This document shows positions 36,101-48,981 of a DNA stretch of 64,000 nt, in pieces (the first letter of the stretch is position 1; the number at the start of each line of letters is the position of its first letter). Below the pieces are notes generated by a model, which worked only from the letters and a program-made list of their open reading frames with translations, made no database searches and had not been told where the DNA came from. Made by a program: the position numbers and the translations under genes. Origin of the DNA: Paragordius varius (lineage: Eukaryota > Nematomorpha); NCBI GenBank assembly GCA_964247055.1, contig OZ176053.1, forward strand, positions 8,804,001 through 8,868,000. The letters are read 5' to 3'.

Positions 36101-39100
36101 ATTTACGATAATCCATGGCACCCTTAATATGTTAATAAAAATCAGTCAATCACATGGAGCACCCGTCATGATCGGTGTAAATGATTATCAAAAATTCAAC
36201 TTTGAAATTGAAATACTATTTTAAAAATATATTGATAATATTTAAGGGTTTCCTCTCAACCTCAATTATTTTATCTCCCACCTCAGTTTTAACAATTATC
36301 TTGAGAAAAAGGTTTTTATTTAAGGTTCTGCTGTGGTTTAATCAAATGATTCTAGTTTCAGTTTATTTTTAAGATTTACAAAGTCATTATTGTGATATAT
36401 AATTTGAAATAGCCGCATTTGTGTAAGGATATTAACTACAATGAATGCTTTTTTGTGAAACTATATATATCTATAATTAAAATAGAAAACAACATAAGAT
36501 TAAAATTTAGGAGTGTTTTTTTTAAAAAAATCATATTTTTGAAACTGTTTGATATTTTTATTACGAGTTTAAAAGTTAATCCAATGCCACTCAAACAATT
36601 TTGGCTCCAATACTGTTTTAAATTTCCAATAGTAAAAAACGGCCTATCTAATAAGGTTTTTGTTATTATGAATCGAAAAGATTTCATTAATGAACAGTTT
36701 AATTGCCTGTGCATTTTTATTTATTTTTTTAGTATTTTATATTATAAGTAACATATAAAATATTTTATATCCATTTCAAAATATTGTGGTACGCTTATAG
36801 AAATAATTTTATTACATACTATTTTATAATATTATTAGTTTAAAGACCTCAATTGTTGTTGTATTGACGCTAACAATGCTAAACACTTACCGTGCAATGG
36901 CTTATTGCAACATAACCAATGTGAAACTGTTTCAAGGTAATATGCGCAATTTTGTGATTTTTGCAAAATATTTTTAAAAAAGACTTATATATACTATACA
37001 TATCAATGGATTGCTTTTATATAGACTTGATTGTTTTTAGAGAGTACCTAAAATTAAAAAATAAGTCAGCATTTAAAATTTAACACAGTTAATGTCGTAA
37101 AAAGTTTCAAAAAATTCAAAAATGCATAATCTTGATGAATGTCTTGTAAAGCGTATATTTTTTAAACCATCGACGCTTTCTGAAATTACCAGTCTTTTTT
37201 ATTTTATAAACATTTTTTTGGTAGTTGATTTAAAAATATAATTTTAGAACATTTGATATTGTTATTTGGCTTAGGACGTAAATCCAATATTTTGACTTTA
37301 AAATTATATAAATAACATCTTGATGAGTATATCTCTTTGAAACACTATTTTATACCTGTTGGTATTTACAGCGAACGGATTCAAGAGGGAAACTGCTCAA
37401 ATGAGAACTCTACATTGTTAAACAAAAACGGATCTTTTGAAAAATTTTCACACAAAAATAATATAAATATTGTCAATGATAAGGTTTCTTTTTGTGACTT
37501 GGAAGTTCCTTTTCTCTACAACGACGGAAATAGCAATAATAATAATAATAAAATTCCTGCACCATTCAAGAATCAAAGCAGCATCAGTAATAATAAATGT
37601 GATACAGTAGAATTGTTGACGTATCAATTACATACACTCTATGAAAAATATATGGTAATTTGTTTGTTTTTCAAATGTATAAAATATTTTACCTTTCTGA
37701 TCTATCGAACTATTATAACCTAACATTAAATATCAATGAATTATCCATATAAAATTCTCATGCATACTTTCGATAATAAATTATCATCCTTTTATTTCTA
37801 AAATATTATATAAGTACTCAATTTGTCAATAAAGATATTGTATATATGTCTATGAGCTAGCTATAGGTTACATGATTTAAATGTTTCAATTGGAGATATA
37901 CAAATTATCTCGCTTGAATATAAAAAAAGAAAATGAGGCTTTATACTGAATTTTTTATTTTTTTATTAACTGAAAAAAGATTATTATTATTATATAATTT
38001 AACTTTTAAAATTTATATAATATCAAATACATGAAAATTGTAAAATTAGTCATGTATTTATGTCAAACAATGCAGATATTTAATCAATTATACCTGAAAA
38101 TGATCTAAAGTAAATAATAAAGTAAATTAGTTAACTTTACAAATTAGGCAACATCAATTGCATTAAATGCCTATATATATAGCTAAAGTGGTTAATCGTT
38201 TTAATTATTTATAATAAATTACATGTTGACAAAATTGATGGTTTAAATATATAAGCATATTTAGATTTATTAGGGTATCACAAGAGTCTGATGTTGTTCA
38301 GCCCAAAAAACGTTATGACAGGTTAGGAGTGAAAAATCGCTCACGCATTATTTACTTATTTTTTTAGAAAAATTTAATTGTCTAATAAATTATATTATTA
38401 TATTTAATGTATAAATGTTTATTTACCGGGATCCTAAAACTTGTTGAGATCTATAACCTCATAATATCAATTTATAAAAAATCAATTATAATTTAATAAA
38501 AATAGTTGAGTTGATGTATACATTTCAATAAGCCAAAAATATAATCTCCGAACCTCGATATTTTTTCTAAAAATGTTAATAATATTTTATTTATCGCAGT
38601 ATTATATTTAATTGTTCTTATAGAATGTCATGGAAGAAAACAGAAAGTTAGTTGAATTATTGAAAGAACAACTGAAAACAAACGTTGTTGCATGTCATCA
38701 TTTTATACCACTTAAAGTTCCGGAAAATTTGGAATATCCACTTGACAAAAATCATCCCGACAATATATACAATGTATAATTTGTTTCAGTTCACACTAAA
38801 TTTTGAAAGAATATGAATCCTTATTAAAATGTAAAAATCATCGGAAAAATTTAGATATAAAATTTGGACGAATTTTAAATTTGTCAACAAATACACTTGA
38901 TAACAATCAGTTATGTCTTTTAATATGGTTGAGTTAACTTCACCGCACATGTTTAATCGATATTATGTGGGATGTTTGGAAATTATCAAATATAATTTAA
39001 AAAATGAATATTACCTATATATAAACGATTAGGGTATATCTAGAACCATCGAAATATTGATTTGCAAGTTTAATTTTATATATGAATTATTGAATTTTAA

Positions 39101-39866
39101 AAAAATAATATATCACTTTATATATAATTTAATTCATTCTTTATCTTCTATTTGTCTATAATTATTTATTCAAATTATTTTAGATCATTCATAAGTTAAA
39201 TATAAAACCGCCTCCCAACATGACCGAACAAATGGAACAAAACATACAGACCGATCTTGATAACCTTGAAGACCAAGAAGTAGAGGATATGGTACTAATT
39301 TACATTATAATTTTGAAAAGTTTTTTTGATTGCCTTAATAATTTTTATCGTAATGCAACCATTTTTTTTAAATCGTTTTTAACAAAAAAGAGGCGTAAAG
39401 AATAACTATTTTTTGTCTTTTTTCGAATTTTTTAATCCATTGTTAACTTAATTTTTATTTTATTTATTTGTCATATAAAAATATTTTTTAAAGATTTTAA
39501 TAGCAAAATGTAAATGGTTGTGTTGCCATTTTTTTGGCTGTATGTTTCCATTTTTAAAATTGGCTATTTAATTTATAAAAATGACACACCGACCAAGAAA
39601 TATATCGAATCAATAAACCATACTGATTTTACATATTTTCAAATAATCTATTTATCCTAGTTTCTAATAATCATTATATAACATGAATACAAGAAATTTT
39701 ATTGTTATATATATGATAGTATGAAGATGATTTCTTAACCAGCGCCCAATATGCACAAGATGGTTATTCCTATGGCCATCACCACAGGCCACAAAATAAC
39801 CAAATTTACCACATTAATTCGTTGGAGGATATACGGATAATGGAAAACCACAGCATAGCAACTTAA
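33122..39866 (+). CDS. Unrecognised Ser/Asn-rich protein with two SxIP motifs and a short coiled coil
   Basis: Six exons fit in one phase: 33122-34801, 36839-36936, 37372-37654, 38624-38773, 39184-39291, 39720-39866, giving 821 residues. An in-frame ATG at 33020 would add 34. I do not recognise the family. The long first exon is low-complexity and rich in Asn, Ser and Lys. It contains SKIP (near residue 10) and RSIIPQ (near 470), both of the SxIP form used to bind EB1 at microtubule plus ends. Exons 3-4 encode a heptad-like helix (LYEKYM-NVMEENRKLVEL). Exon 5 is acidic (NLEDQEVEDM) and the C-terminus has GYSYGHHHRP and ends SIAT. The first donor (ACG|GTAGAA) was chosen because it keeps phase with exon 2, while the alternative at 34831 does not. 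A microtubule role is only a suggestion. An upstream exon is possible, since TTTTCCAG precedes GATAACTC at 33138. Confidence 0.7.
34802..36838 (+). other. Intron 1 of the unrecognised gene
   Basis: About 2 kb of AT-rich sequence. Overlapping ORFs on both strands at about 36420-36750 look like chance open frames. No repeat with clear ends was found. Confidence 0.4.
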
Positions 39867-39921
39867 TATTATATATAGCTATATACAACATATACTCTTT
39901 TTTTTCATATTTTATATAGGA

Positions 39922-39927
39922 AATAAA
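39922..39927 (+). terminator. Likely polyadenylation signal of the unrecognised gene
   Basis: AATAAA 55 nt after the stop codon. The likely ITFG1 signal on the other strand lies only 66 nt further on, so the two transcripts probably overlap tail to tail. Confidence 0.45.
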
Positions 39928-39993
39928 ATAATTCACATGTGACAAATACTTTTACCTATTCACATATGCAAAGATATCGAGACATAAATTATA

Positions 39994-39999
39994 TTTATT
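39994..39999 (-). terminator. Possible ITFG1 polyadenylation signal
   Basis: TTTATT on the plus strand (AATAAA on the minus), about 180 nt past the ITFG1 stop codon. Confidence 0.35.
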
Positions 40000-40113
40000 A
40001 ATTTTCTATCCTTTTTATCTAAGCCTTTTTTTGTTAATAAGTGTCAATAAATTTTCTATATTGGTATTATTTTATATATCACATATAATATATATATCTT
40101 GTAATAATAATTG

Positions 40114-40114
<1 letters not shown>

Positions 40115-40148
<34 letters not shown>
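40115..40148. repeat. TA dinucleotide microsatellite
   Basis: About 34 bp of nearly pure TA in the tail-to-tail region between the converging genes, just beyond the ITFG1 stop codon. Confidence 0.85.
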
Positions 40149-40152
<4 letters not shown>

Positions 40153-40179
40153 TTAAACCAAATCGTAAAAACATCAAAA

Positions 40180-43100
40180 TTACAGGGCATCAAAATGAAA
40201 TTGGTGAATGTTGTGCAATTTTTCCGTAAAATCTTCTCTCTAAAAATATGTACATAGTTTATAAATTACAAAGTTATATAAAAATATTTAAACTAATCAA
40301 AAAGGAAACCTTTTCCTTCCAATGCAATATAAAAATGACTGCGGCTAAAAACAAACAGGTTGCAATGAGGGTAACGCCAATCTTTAGCAAGAAATAGCTG
40401 GGTGTTAGTAGTAAAATATGTTGCCATCTAAACATAATAAATGAGGTTTGTTTAAATATAAGATTTATTTATAACACCAAAATATAGGGTAAAAATGTCC
40501 TATCTTATTGCCACCCATGAAAATGCGCTAAGGGCAAAGGCCAATTTCCTGAAGATTTGCGAAATCAGTAATTGTACACAAAGGCGAATGTTATGTAAAA
40601 AATCGCCTCAATTGACTAAGAAATGCGAAAAGAGGAAATTATGCAATGGTTAAAAAATTCCAGCTGTAGTCATGCCAAAAAAAATTATTTTCATTAAACA
40701 AAAGTTCAATTGACCCTTAGAATAACGAATATGGTTAAAATAATCGTTTAAGCAAAAAAGCATAAAAAATTTGATAAAGATGACATTTTCCGCCAAAAAA
40801 TTTGTGAATTCCAATTAAAAATGTATACTTTGTTGGTTCGTCCAGTGGATAAGGTATTATAATCATTTGGCTATTTGGTATGATTGAGGCCCAATTATGA
40901 TATCGCGGTTTCTAAAATATATATATGTTATAGTAAAACATTTCAGGCGATGTAATTTCACATTGGGTAAAATAATCATACTTTTGTAATTGGATGAGCG
41001 AATCCAACTTCAAGCTTATCAATAAAATTGGGTCGCCTTCCCAGGCCGAATATAACATAGGGAAGATTCAATGAAAAGTGACTAGTTTGCATCATTTGAC
41101 AACCTTTGTGTAATTATATATCATAACAATATTAGGTAGATAAATGAGTCACAAAAACACCTTTTCAAAAATCTATATTTTAATACATAATGTTTGTATA
41201 TATTTTTGCCATTATAACGATTATTATTTTGATGTATGATTGTATAATTTTGCCTCTTCTAATGAAATACAAAGATCGCACAAAATACACCACAAAAAGA
41301 TAAAAACAAGTCTAAACAAAAAATGTGGATATTAATGTATAGACCATATAAGTATATAGTTATAATTTAAAGATCAAGAATTCAATACATATACTAAAAA
41401 AAATTGAGTCTACGAATAAAAATATACTTATGGCTTGAGTAGGCGCATCTTTGGAATATGTCGTTTTGTATTTGAACACAGCCCCCGGTGGTATTATACC
41501 ATAAGGCTAAAAATATAATTAACGATGAAGTGAATTACTGATTGAAAGAATAAATTAATATGTTAAATAATGCTACCTTTGAATGTAGTTTGCAATCCAT
41601 CCAACAACGCCCATTTAAAGCTGAAATATATTAACTTATATTAAAATACATAATTAAGTTATTCAAGTGGCCAATAATATCCGCTATTCATCAAATTTAT
41701 AATTTAGGAAGCAAAATTAAATGGTCATATTAACAGGAAACCATATTGTGATAAGGTAATGTCAAATTAAATCCTTAACCAAAAGATACCTCGGTTTACA
41801 AATATTATAAGACATGTAACTTAAAAAAGGGCAGTAAAATTGAAATTTTACAGGGAAAACGTAAAAATTAAAATTCACATCTTTTTTCTGTAGGACAACC
41901 ATATTTTTTAGATCGTGAATTTTTAATTGTATTCCATCGTTTAAGGTCACAAAATAAGCATTATGTTAGTCAAAACACTTTACGAATGTAGTTATATAGT
42001 TTATGTAAAAAATATGAAGGTTTGGTTGTTTTTTAGAAAAAACATGTTCCTCTGAATAATGAAATTTTACTGCATATCTATAATGAATGAAATTATATCA
42101 AATAAAATGATATAACCCCAACCTCAAACTCTTTTAAAATTTGCATCCAATTAAATATTATAATCTAATAAGCATAAAGATGAATATTAAAAATTTAAAA
42201 GTTATAATCCCAAACCTAAAACTTTGACAAAGCTAGCATCCAATTCCATATCATTTCGGAAGGCTTGTATGCGATGTTGAGGTTCCCGTCCATATTCATG
42301 GTGCATATTTTCATCTGTAACAACGAAAATGTCCAAAAGACCATCGTTGTATATGTCAAAGAAGCTGGCCAAAACGGCATTTTGAATAATGGGCAACTAT
42401 GAATATAATAATATAAATTAGAGCTTAATTAGCAAAGTTTTAATAGAGACTAGTTAAGTCAAATAGCAACGTATTTTGACTAATAATTTTTTAACAAAAT
42501 ATAATTTAATCAATTTTATAATTAAAGTAACCACATATAATTTAAAACACGTCATAATATAGAAATGAAAGGTAATAATAAATCATAAATTATTTTTAGT
42601 AAAAAGCCGTCAATTAAGAATCCACAGAAAATAAAAAAATGCTATTTCCCATATTTAGCACATTTATATATATATATATACATAAAGGTTTGATATGCTA
42701 ATTAAACAAACATTTAAAGGCGATATGGTTGCTGGTGTTATTGGACTGGTATTGGGGGCGACATTTGCTTTTTGATTAACAAATATGGGTTTGTCAAATG
42801 GATCAAGTAGTATAAGTTTGCGATCATAACTGGTACAACGAAGGGGATCAGTAAGAACCCAATCCATGTCATTTAGGACAGAATTTCCACACGGTATATT
42901 CTGCAGAATAATTGGGGTCCTAATTATTTTTCTATAAACAAAATAATATATATGACTTATAAAATATTGGTTGGATAAAACCTCCATAAAAAGTAAAAGC
43001 AAAATTAACGATATATAAACCCTTTAGTCACAAGTAATTAAATACTTTTTTATTATTACTGATCATTTATTACGTAATTAACTTGGGAAGTTCACATACC

Positions 43101-46100
43101 AGTTTGGTATGGATTACGATAAAAACAATCGGTATTATATGAAATTGATGTAACTCAAATATAATTTTTTAACGGAAAATTTCGTCTTTCATATCCGAAA
43201 AAAAGATACTTTTTATGAGGTTTTGGTCCATTATAATTGGCTTGCACCACATCATTATCAAATACATTTTCCTCATCCACAATCAAAGTTGCTACGATTA
43301 AGATATCAGGATAACCATCAAAATTGAAATCACCCACACTCATACGGGGTGGAATAAACTGAACATATGTGTTGTCCGTATAATTCTTTATTTTTGACCC
43401 TTGTTGCGTTGTAATAGTGTAATTAAAATCAATCATGAAGTTTGGTCGTTGAATAGCATTGCGGTTTTTGGGGACAGTTTTATTGGCTGATATCCAAGTG
43501 GATCGATAAAGTGCTTCCCAGTAATCTATTATCATCAGAAATTTAAATTTATTGGTAATTACAGGTTAAATAAAATATTGTTATAAAACTAATTCATTAC
43601 TAATATGATGACTATGATAAAAAACCAAACATTCATAAGTGTGTAGGTCTATATATATATATATAATTAAAAAGTTTTATTATTACCATAAACCAACCAT
43701 TATAAAAATAAAGAATAAATATAAAAGCAGTTAATTAAATATTTATAATTAAAATTATGTATCCCTTGGTTACATTCTTTTTTTGATTAACAAAAAAATC
43801 TCATCAAATATAAGCAGGTTGTTTCATATCACAATGTTTACCTTTATCATTTTTATTATTGACTGGCGTCCATATAAGTATGGCCCACTCAGGGCATAAA
43901 TGATCTTTTTGGCTATCATAAAATTTGTCCTTATCAGGCATTTGATTTGAATTTTTCGGCAAATTGCTTGGTGAAGAAAACATCAAATCAGGGAAATTGG
44001 TTAAATTTGTCGAACAAATCAAAATGAGGTGCTTAAGTTGACCAGATGCTGTAAAATCGGTCAATACAGAATGTGACATAACATGTATATCATATTGCTT
44101 CATAATATATCCATAAGTGTCCCAAAAAACTTGACTAGTATATACACTGTCACGTGAGTATCTCCCATTCTATATATGTTTGTATATATATATACCAGGG
44201 CTTCTTAAACATTTGTAATTCCCGACCCCATTTATCATTGTGAGTTTATTAACGACCCCAACAAAAACAAAAATAAATTAATATTTTTTGATGATATATT
44301 TATTAGGTAACAATGTACATATGCATATAAAATATAAAAAATTAGAATTCGTTTTGAAACATATAAAAATCTAAATGAAATTTACATAAAATGTTAAAAT
44401 GTTTTTATTATAGTTCCAAAAACAAAATTGGATTCTGACCGTCTTAATTCTCTCGAACCAAGTAGTTGCGTATTAAATATTAAATTAAAGTTTACGTTAA
44501 AAATTTAAGGAGATGGATGTGCCTGTTTTTTGTTGCATAAAAAATCAAATCTAGGTCTAATGTTTGAAATAGCTGGACTTAAGACCTCTTTATCATTTTA
44601 TATCGTTGAACGATATTGGGAGTTAATGTGTGTTAAAGCTGAGAAAGTAACTTAACATAAATATGTGATGTTGAATGGTAGAAGTACATTTAACGCCATA
44701 TCGGCGATTGTGAGAAACTCAGTTCTAGTTTCGATCCAGAATTCAGTCAAGGACTTTTTTGGAATTGTAGTAAGTTTAAGTCAAACGAAAGCTCAGCAAA
44801 ATCCTCTCGAATTTTAAGTGGCAGATGATCAGTCTCACTTAAGCCAAACCAAAACGGCTTTTGAATCCAAATATTTTTCGAAATCATATTTAATAAAAAA
44901 TATGTCCGGAACCGTATTTCTAGTGCTTTTAAGTGCAATAGTTTTTGCAATAAAAGTTTTTTAATGAATTTTCTCAAATACATTGACACTGGAAAACATT
45001 TCAAATGAATTTTTTCGACCCTATTTATTCAAACATTGATCTTTTTAATAAAACTTTCAATTTTATTGTTTGAAGATCGCTTTTCCTTAAAGAGACAAGT
45101 TAGGATCGTTTAACTTCGCAAAAATATCTGACAAATAACACAGCTTGGATAGCCACGAGTCATTTAAAAAAACAGAAAATTCACATTTTCGATCAGTAAA
45201 AATATTTCGATCTCGTTTAATAACAATAACCTTAAACATTGACCTCTTGACAACCATCTTTTGCATGCAATAACAAAGTTGTGTATTTGGAATCTGTATC
45301 CTTACAGATATTTGAAAATAAGCGGTTAAGCATGGCTCTTAATAAAATTTATGACCTTAACAGCATCCTGAAGCACATCGTTCGATTCTGGTGCTAATTT
45401 TTTTGCTGCAAGAGCCTCTCGGAGATAAAAACAAGGAGTAAAAGTTATATAATCAATCTGAGCAGCTTGAAAAAATGATTTAAAACCAATATTTTTGCCC
45501 GTCATCGCTATTGTACCATCTGTGCATATTCTACAGCAATTTTTCCATTCTAAACCTTCTGCTTTTAAAAATTCGTCAACTTTACGATATATATCTTTCC
45601 TTGTATGGTGGTAGATCCAACAATATACGAGTAAATGGGATTTTTTTTAAACTGACAAATCGGAAATAACATGTACTTCTTTCACAATCATACAATGGCT
45701 AAATGAAAATAACACTAAATGTATATATAGTTTCTTCGAAATAACACTTAGAAATTTTGTTGATAATATTTAATGTGCTTCAGGATGCTGTTGAGGTCAT
45801 AAATTTTTTAAGAGCCATGCCTTTAACAGTCGCTTATTTTAAAATCTATGTAAGGATACAAGATTCCAGCTACACAACTTTGTTATTACATTCAGAAGTA
45901 AGATGGTTGTCAAGAGGTCAAAGTTTAAAAAGATTATTGTTATTAAAGGACGAGATCGAAATATTTTTAACTAATGTAAATGTGAATATGCTGCTTTTTA
46001 TAAAATGACTTGTGGCTATCCAAACTAAGTCTTTTGTCAGATATTTTTGCGAAGTTAAACGATCAATTTGTCTCTTCAAGGAAAAAATTGCGATATATTA

Positions 46101-48981
46101 ACTTCAAACGATAAAATTGAAAGTTTTATTGAAAAAATCAGCATTTGGAAAAGTAGGGTCGAAAAAAATTCGTTCGAAATGTTTTCCAGCGTCGACAATT
46201 TTGTAATTGAGAAAATTTATTGTGCAACTTTTATTGCAAAAACTAATGTAGACCCCTTAAAAGCGCTAGAAATACAGTTCCGGACATTTTTATATAAATA
46301 TTGATTCACAAAAAATAGTTTGGATTCAAAAGCCGTTTTGGATTGGCTTAAGTGAGATTGTTCACCTGTCATTTTAAAGCTTAAGAGGAACTTGTGAGCT
46401 TTCGTGTGACTCAAACTTAAAACTATAATTCTCAAAAAAGCCCTTGACTAAATTTTGGATTCGGTACTAGAACATTTCCCACAATCGCTTTTATGGCGTT
46501 AAATGTACTTCTGCCAAAAAACACCACATATTTATGTGAAATTACTTTCTCAGCTTTAACACACATCCCAATATCGTTCAGCGATAAAAAATGGAAGAGG
46601 TCTTACGTCCAGCAGTTTTAAACATTACACCAAGATTTAATTTGTTATGCAATAAAAAAACAGGCATATCCATCTCATTAAATTTTTAACGTAAACTGTA
46701 ATTTAATATTTATCACGCAACTACTTGGATATATTCAAAAGAATTAAGACCGTCAGAATCCAATTTTGTTTTTGAAACTATAATAAACATTTCTATAATA
46801 TTTTGTGCAAATTTCAATAGATTTTTTTATATTTCAAAGCGAATTCTAATTATATTTTATATGCATATGTATATTGTTACCTAATAAATTTATCATAAAT
46901 AAATTTATTTTTCTTTTATATTTGTTGCGTTAAGAAATGCGCAATCTCAAATGGGGTCGGGAATTACGAAAGTTTAAGAAGTCCTGGTCTATATATAAAA
47001 TATATATCAATAACCCTGAAAAACATTTTAATTTCACCGTAAAAATATAATATGTTTTAAAATCAAAATTATCTCTATTTTTGATATTAACATAACATAG
47101 AGCAGTAAGGAAATATTTCTTTTTATCAAGTCCAAAAAAAATTATTTTTAAATTAAATTTAAAATGTTCAAGGGTTACAAGTATAAATTCGAAGTATTCA
47201 TGGGTGATTTGATGTGTAAATGGTACATATGCTAACTATTTAGATAATTTTACTGAATATTAAAACTCTTTAGATTCAAATCATTAAAAATTTTCTTACA
47301 TATAATAACTAATATATCATATCATAAGTATTTTATTAATTACCCTGTCAACCCAATTATAAAATTCCGATATTATAAAAAAATAAATAAGTTTCAAACT
47401 AAAAAATAATTTTCGAAATATTTTAGCAGGATTCATTACAAATTCACAATAACAATAATAATAAGTTCTACCTTATTTATCCAATTTTCAAATTGTTGAA
47501 TTCCAGGTTTGTTTGCGTTTGATGTAATAAAAATATCTATTCAATTAATATGATAAATAATGTTTTACCTGGTATAAGATCACTATTAATGTCTGCGAAA
47601 GAATGGGAATCAGGATTTGCGAATCCTGACAATTCTTCAGTTGTTACATCGATTTGATGAAAGGTGCGCTTTGTGCTATAAATATTTTTTTACCGTTAAT
47701 AAATGTTGCAATTTTATATATAAATATTTTAGTTCAATTCAACTTTTTTTGTTTGTAACAGGTAATAGTTTCAAAAAATTTCGTACTAATTAACACAAAT
47801 TCATAAAAATTCATATATTAGTCGATTGAACGGATGAAAAAAGAAAAATGTATAAGACAATATTTTTAACATTGTAACTTAACGACGAACAAATATTTAA
47901 ATAAAATCCATGAATACCTCGCTATCCAATATTGACGTTGACCATTACTTGATTCCACACATAAATCGGGTATCATATCACCATTGTAACTAAAATTATA
48001 AACAAGCCAGTTATTGATCCTTGTAAAAAAAGTTTATAAATTAATATTCATAATTTTCACCAATTGTTTGATTCCAAAATATATAACACTTTTGGTTAAG
48101 CCTATTTATTTTATTCTTATTTAACTGGCTTTTGACAAATTCCAAATTTTATATACAAATGTGGAACGTATTTATTTTTTTATGTATTTTAATTAATGAA
48201 CTGCAAGTTTTCGATGACGCCCCTGAAATATAAATATTTACTATTTGTTAAAATATTGCAAATCTAAGCAAAACAAAGGCGCAACCGTATAAAATGATTT
48301 AAAGTGAAATTTGTTATGAAAATAAAAAAATAAATCAAAGGATAGATTTTAATGAAAACGGCTTGATATTGCTTATTATTCGAATGTAAAAGCATTTTAA
48401 TTTGTAAAAAATTATATAATAATAATACGATACCTTAAATTTAGTTGTTATGAAAAAATATTTACAAATATTTAGTAAAAATAACTCAAAAATCAAGGGG
48501 GAACCAAAAAACTGCGAGGTAATTATTGTTCTATTTGTGTTATCAAATCCAAGCTTACTGTTCCAATAAATAATTAAGTTTTGTTTATAATTTTCCGAGA
48601 CGACGAGTAAAACGTCAAGTATTGAATCACCATCAAAATCGGCCGGTATTGCATTATTTATTATTTGTGAGTCACTTTTAACTTTATAAAAAATTATACT
48701 TTAAAGCTATCAAATAATTTTTTGGAAATACCGAAAACCTTTTATTTTCATTCATATACACTTTAAGTTGTTTGCCTATATATAATTTAAAAAAAGGTAC
48801 CATTATTTCCCAATATAAAAAGATCAACATTTTTATCGGAATTTAAATCACCGTATGCGATAATTCTACCATCGTTATTGAGTGGAAACAAAGAATCGGT
48901 AATATTTGTGTAAACATTTATACAAACCCCTATAAGCAATTTTGAAATTATAATTTGTAGGTATAATACGGTAGCATGCAT
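40180..48981 (-). CDS. ITFG1: ITFG1 / TIP, FG-GAP repeat type I membrane protein, complete
   Basis: ITFG1 (T-cell immunomodulatory protein) is a type I membrane protein with an integrin-alpha-like propeller ectodomain. Sixteen exons keep phase to 758 residues (vertebrate about 610): 48981-48801, 48775-48700, 48674-48486, 47989-47918, 47675-47569, 47536-47472, 44169-43842, 43525-43174, 42931-42712, 42396-42216, 41620-41577, 41506-41428, 41103-40982, 40911-40829, 40427-40310, 40239-40180. It has a signal peptide (MHATVLYLQIIISKLLIG), AYGDLNSDKNVDLFIL, and Ca-loop-like DFDGDSILD, YNGDMIPD, DFNFDGYPD and DIYNDGLLD. Then come a Cys pair (GRCWMDC), LPYVIFGLGRRPNF, SIIPNSQMIIIPYP, one membrane helix (exon 15, LIATCLFLAAVIFILHW) and a tail ending FHFDAL, nearly identical to the vertebrate end. 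The extra length is in the linkers of exons 7-9. Introns 1, 2 and 5 are 25, 25 and 32 nt, while intron 6 is 3.3 kb because of a hAT insertion. Confidence 0.95.
42110..42155 (-). repeat. Partial duplicate of the ITFG1 exon 10 end inside intron 10
   Basis: GGATGCAAATTTTAAAAGAG followed by TTTGAGGTTGGGGTTATA parallels the exon 10 end GGATGCTAGCTTTGTCAAAG / TTTTAGGTTTGGGATTATA at 42237-42200, including the region around the splice donor. It looks like an old local duplication that no longer codes. Confidence 0.45.
44196..46986. mobile_element. hAT transposon arranged as a large imperfect palindrome in ITFG1 intron 6
   Basis: The outer ends are CAGGGCTTCTTAAAC and GTTTAAGAAGTCCTG, the CAGGG-style termini of hAT elements. 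The left arm (44196-45378) and right arm (45773-46986) are diverged inverted copies of the same transposase 3' portion. In the right arm the plus strand reads LLLHSEVRWLSRGQSLKRLL, the hAT (ZBED5/FAM200-like) transposase core with its RWLSRG motif. The minus strand of the left arm reads the same part and continues outward (45379-45640) into TDGTIAMTGKNIGFKSFF. Both arms are broken by several stops and frameshifts. No convincing 8-bp target duplication could be read because the flanks are TA repeats. Confidence 0.75.
47537..47568 (-). other. ITFG1: 32-nt intron 5 of ITFG1
   Basis: Minus-strand GTAAAA...GAATAG, phase 1, joining INSDLIP to DIFITSN, matching the family motif before FENW. Confidence 0.85.
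48675..48699 (-). other. ITFG1: 25-nt intron 2 of ITFG1
   Basis: Minus-strand GTATAA...TAAAAG, phase 2. Splicing gives LIALNDSQIINNAIPADFDGD-like sequence (written here in part: ALNDSQIINNA), which aligns gap-free with the family. A competing acceptor 7 nt earlier gives an immediate stop. Confidence 0.78.
48776..48800 (-). other. ITFG1: 25-nt intron 1 of ITFG1
   Basis: Minus-strand GTACCT...TATATAG, phase 1. It joins LFILGNN to GKQLKVYMNENKR, filling the segment expected between the first repeat and DFDGD. Confidence 0.8.

Noticed and set aside
36419-36751. Overlapping 110- and 92-codon frames on opposite strands
   Set aside because: They lie in intron 1 of the unrecognised gene and have random hydrophobic composition with no motif on either strand.
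41762-41950. Open frame on the minus strand between ITFG1 exons
   Set aside because: It was first tried as an exon, but it gives no phase-compatible junctions. Exons 11 (41620-41577) and 12 (41506-41428) carry the expected Cys pair and PYGIIPPG motif directly, so this frame is intronic chance.
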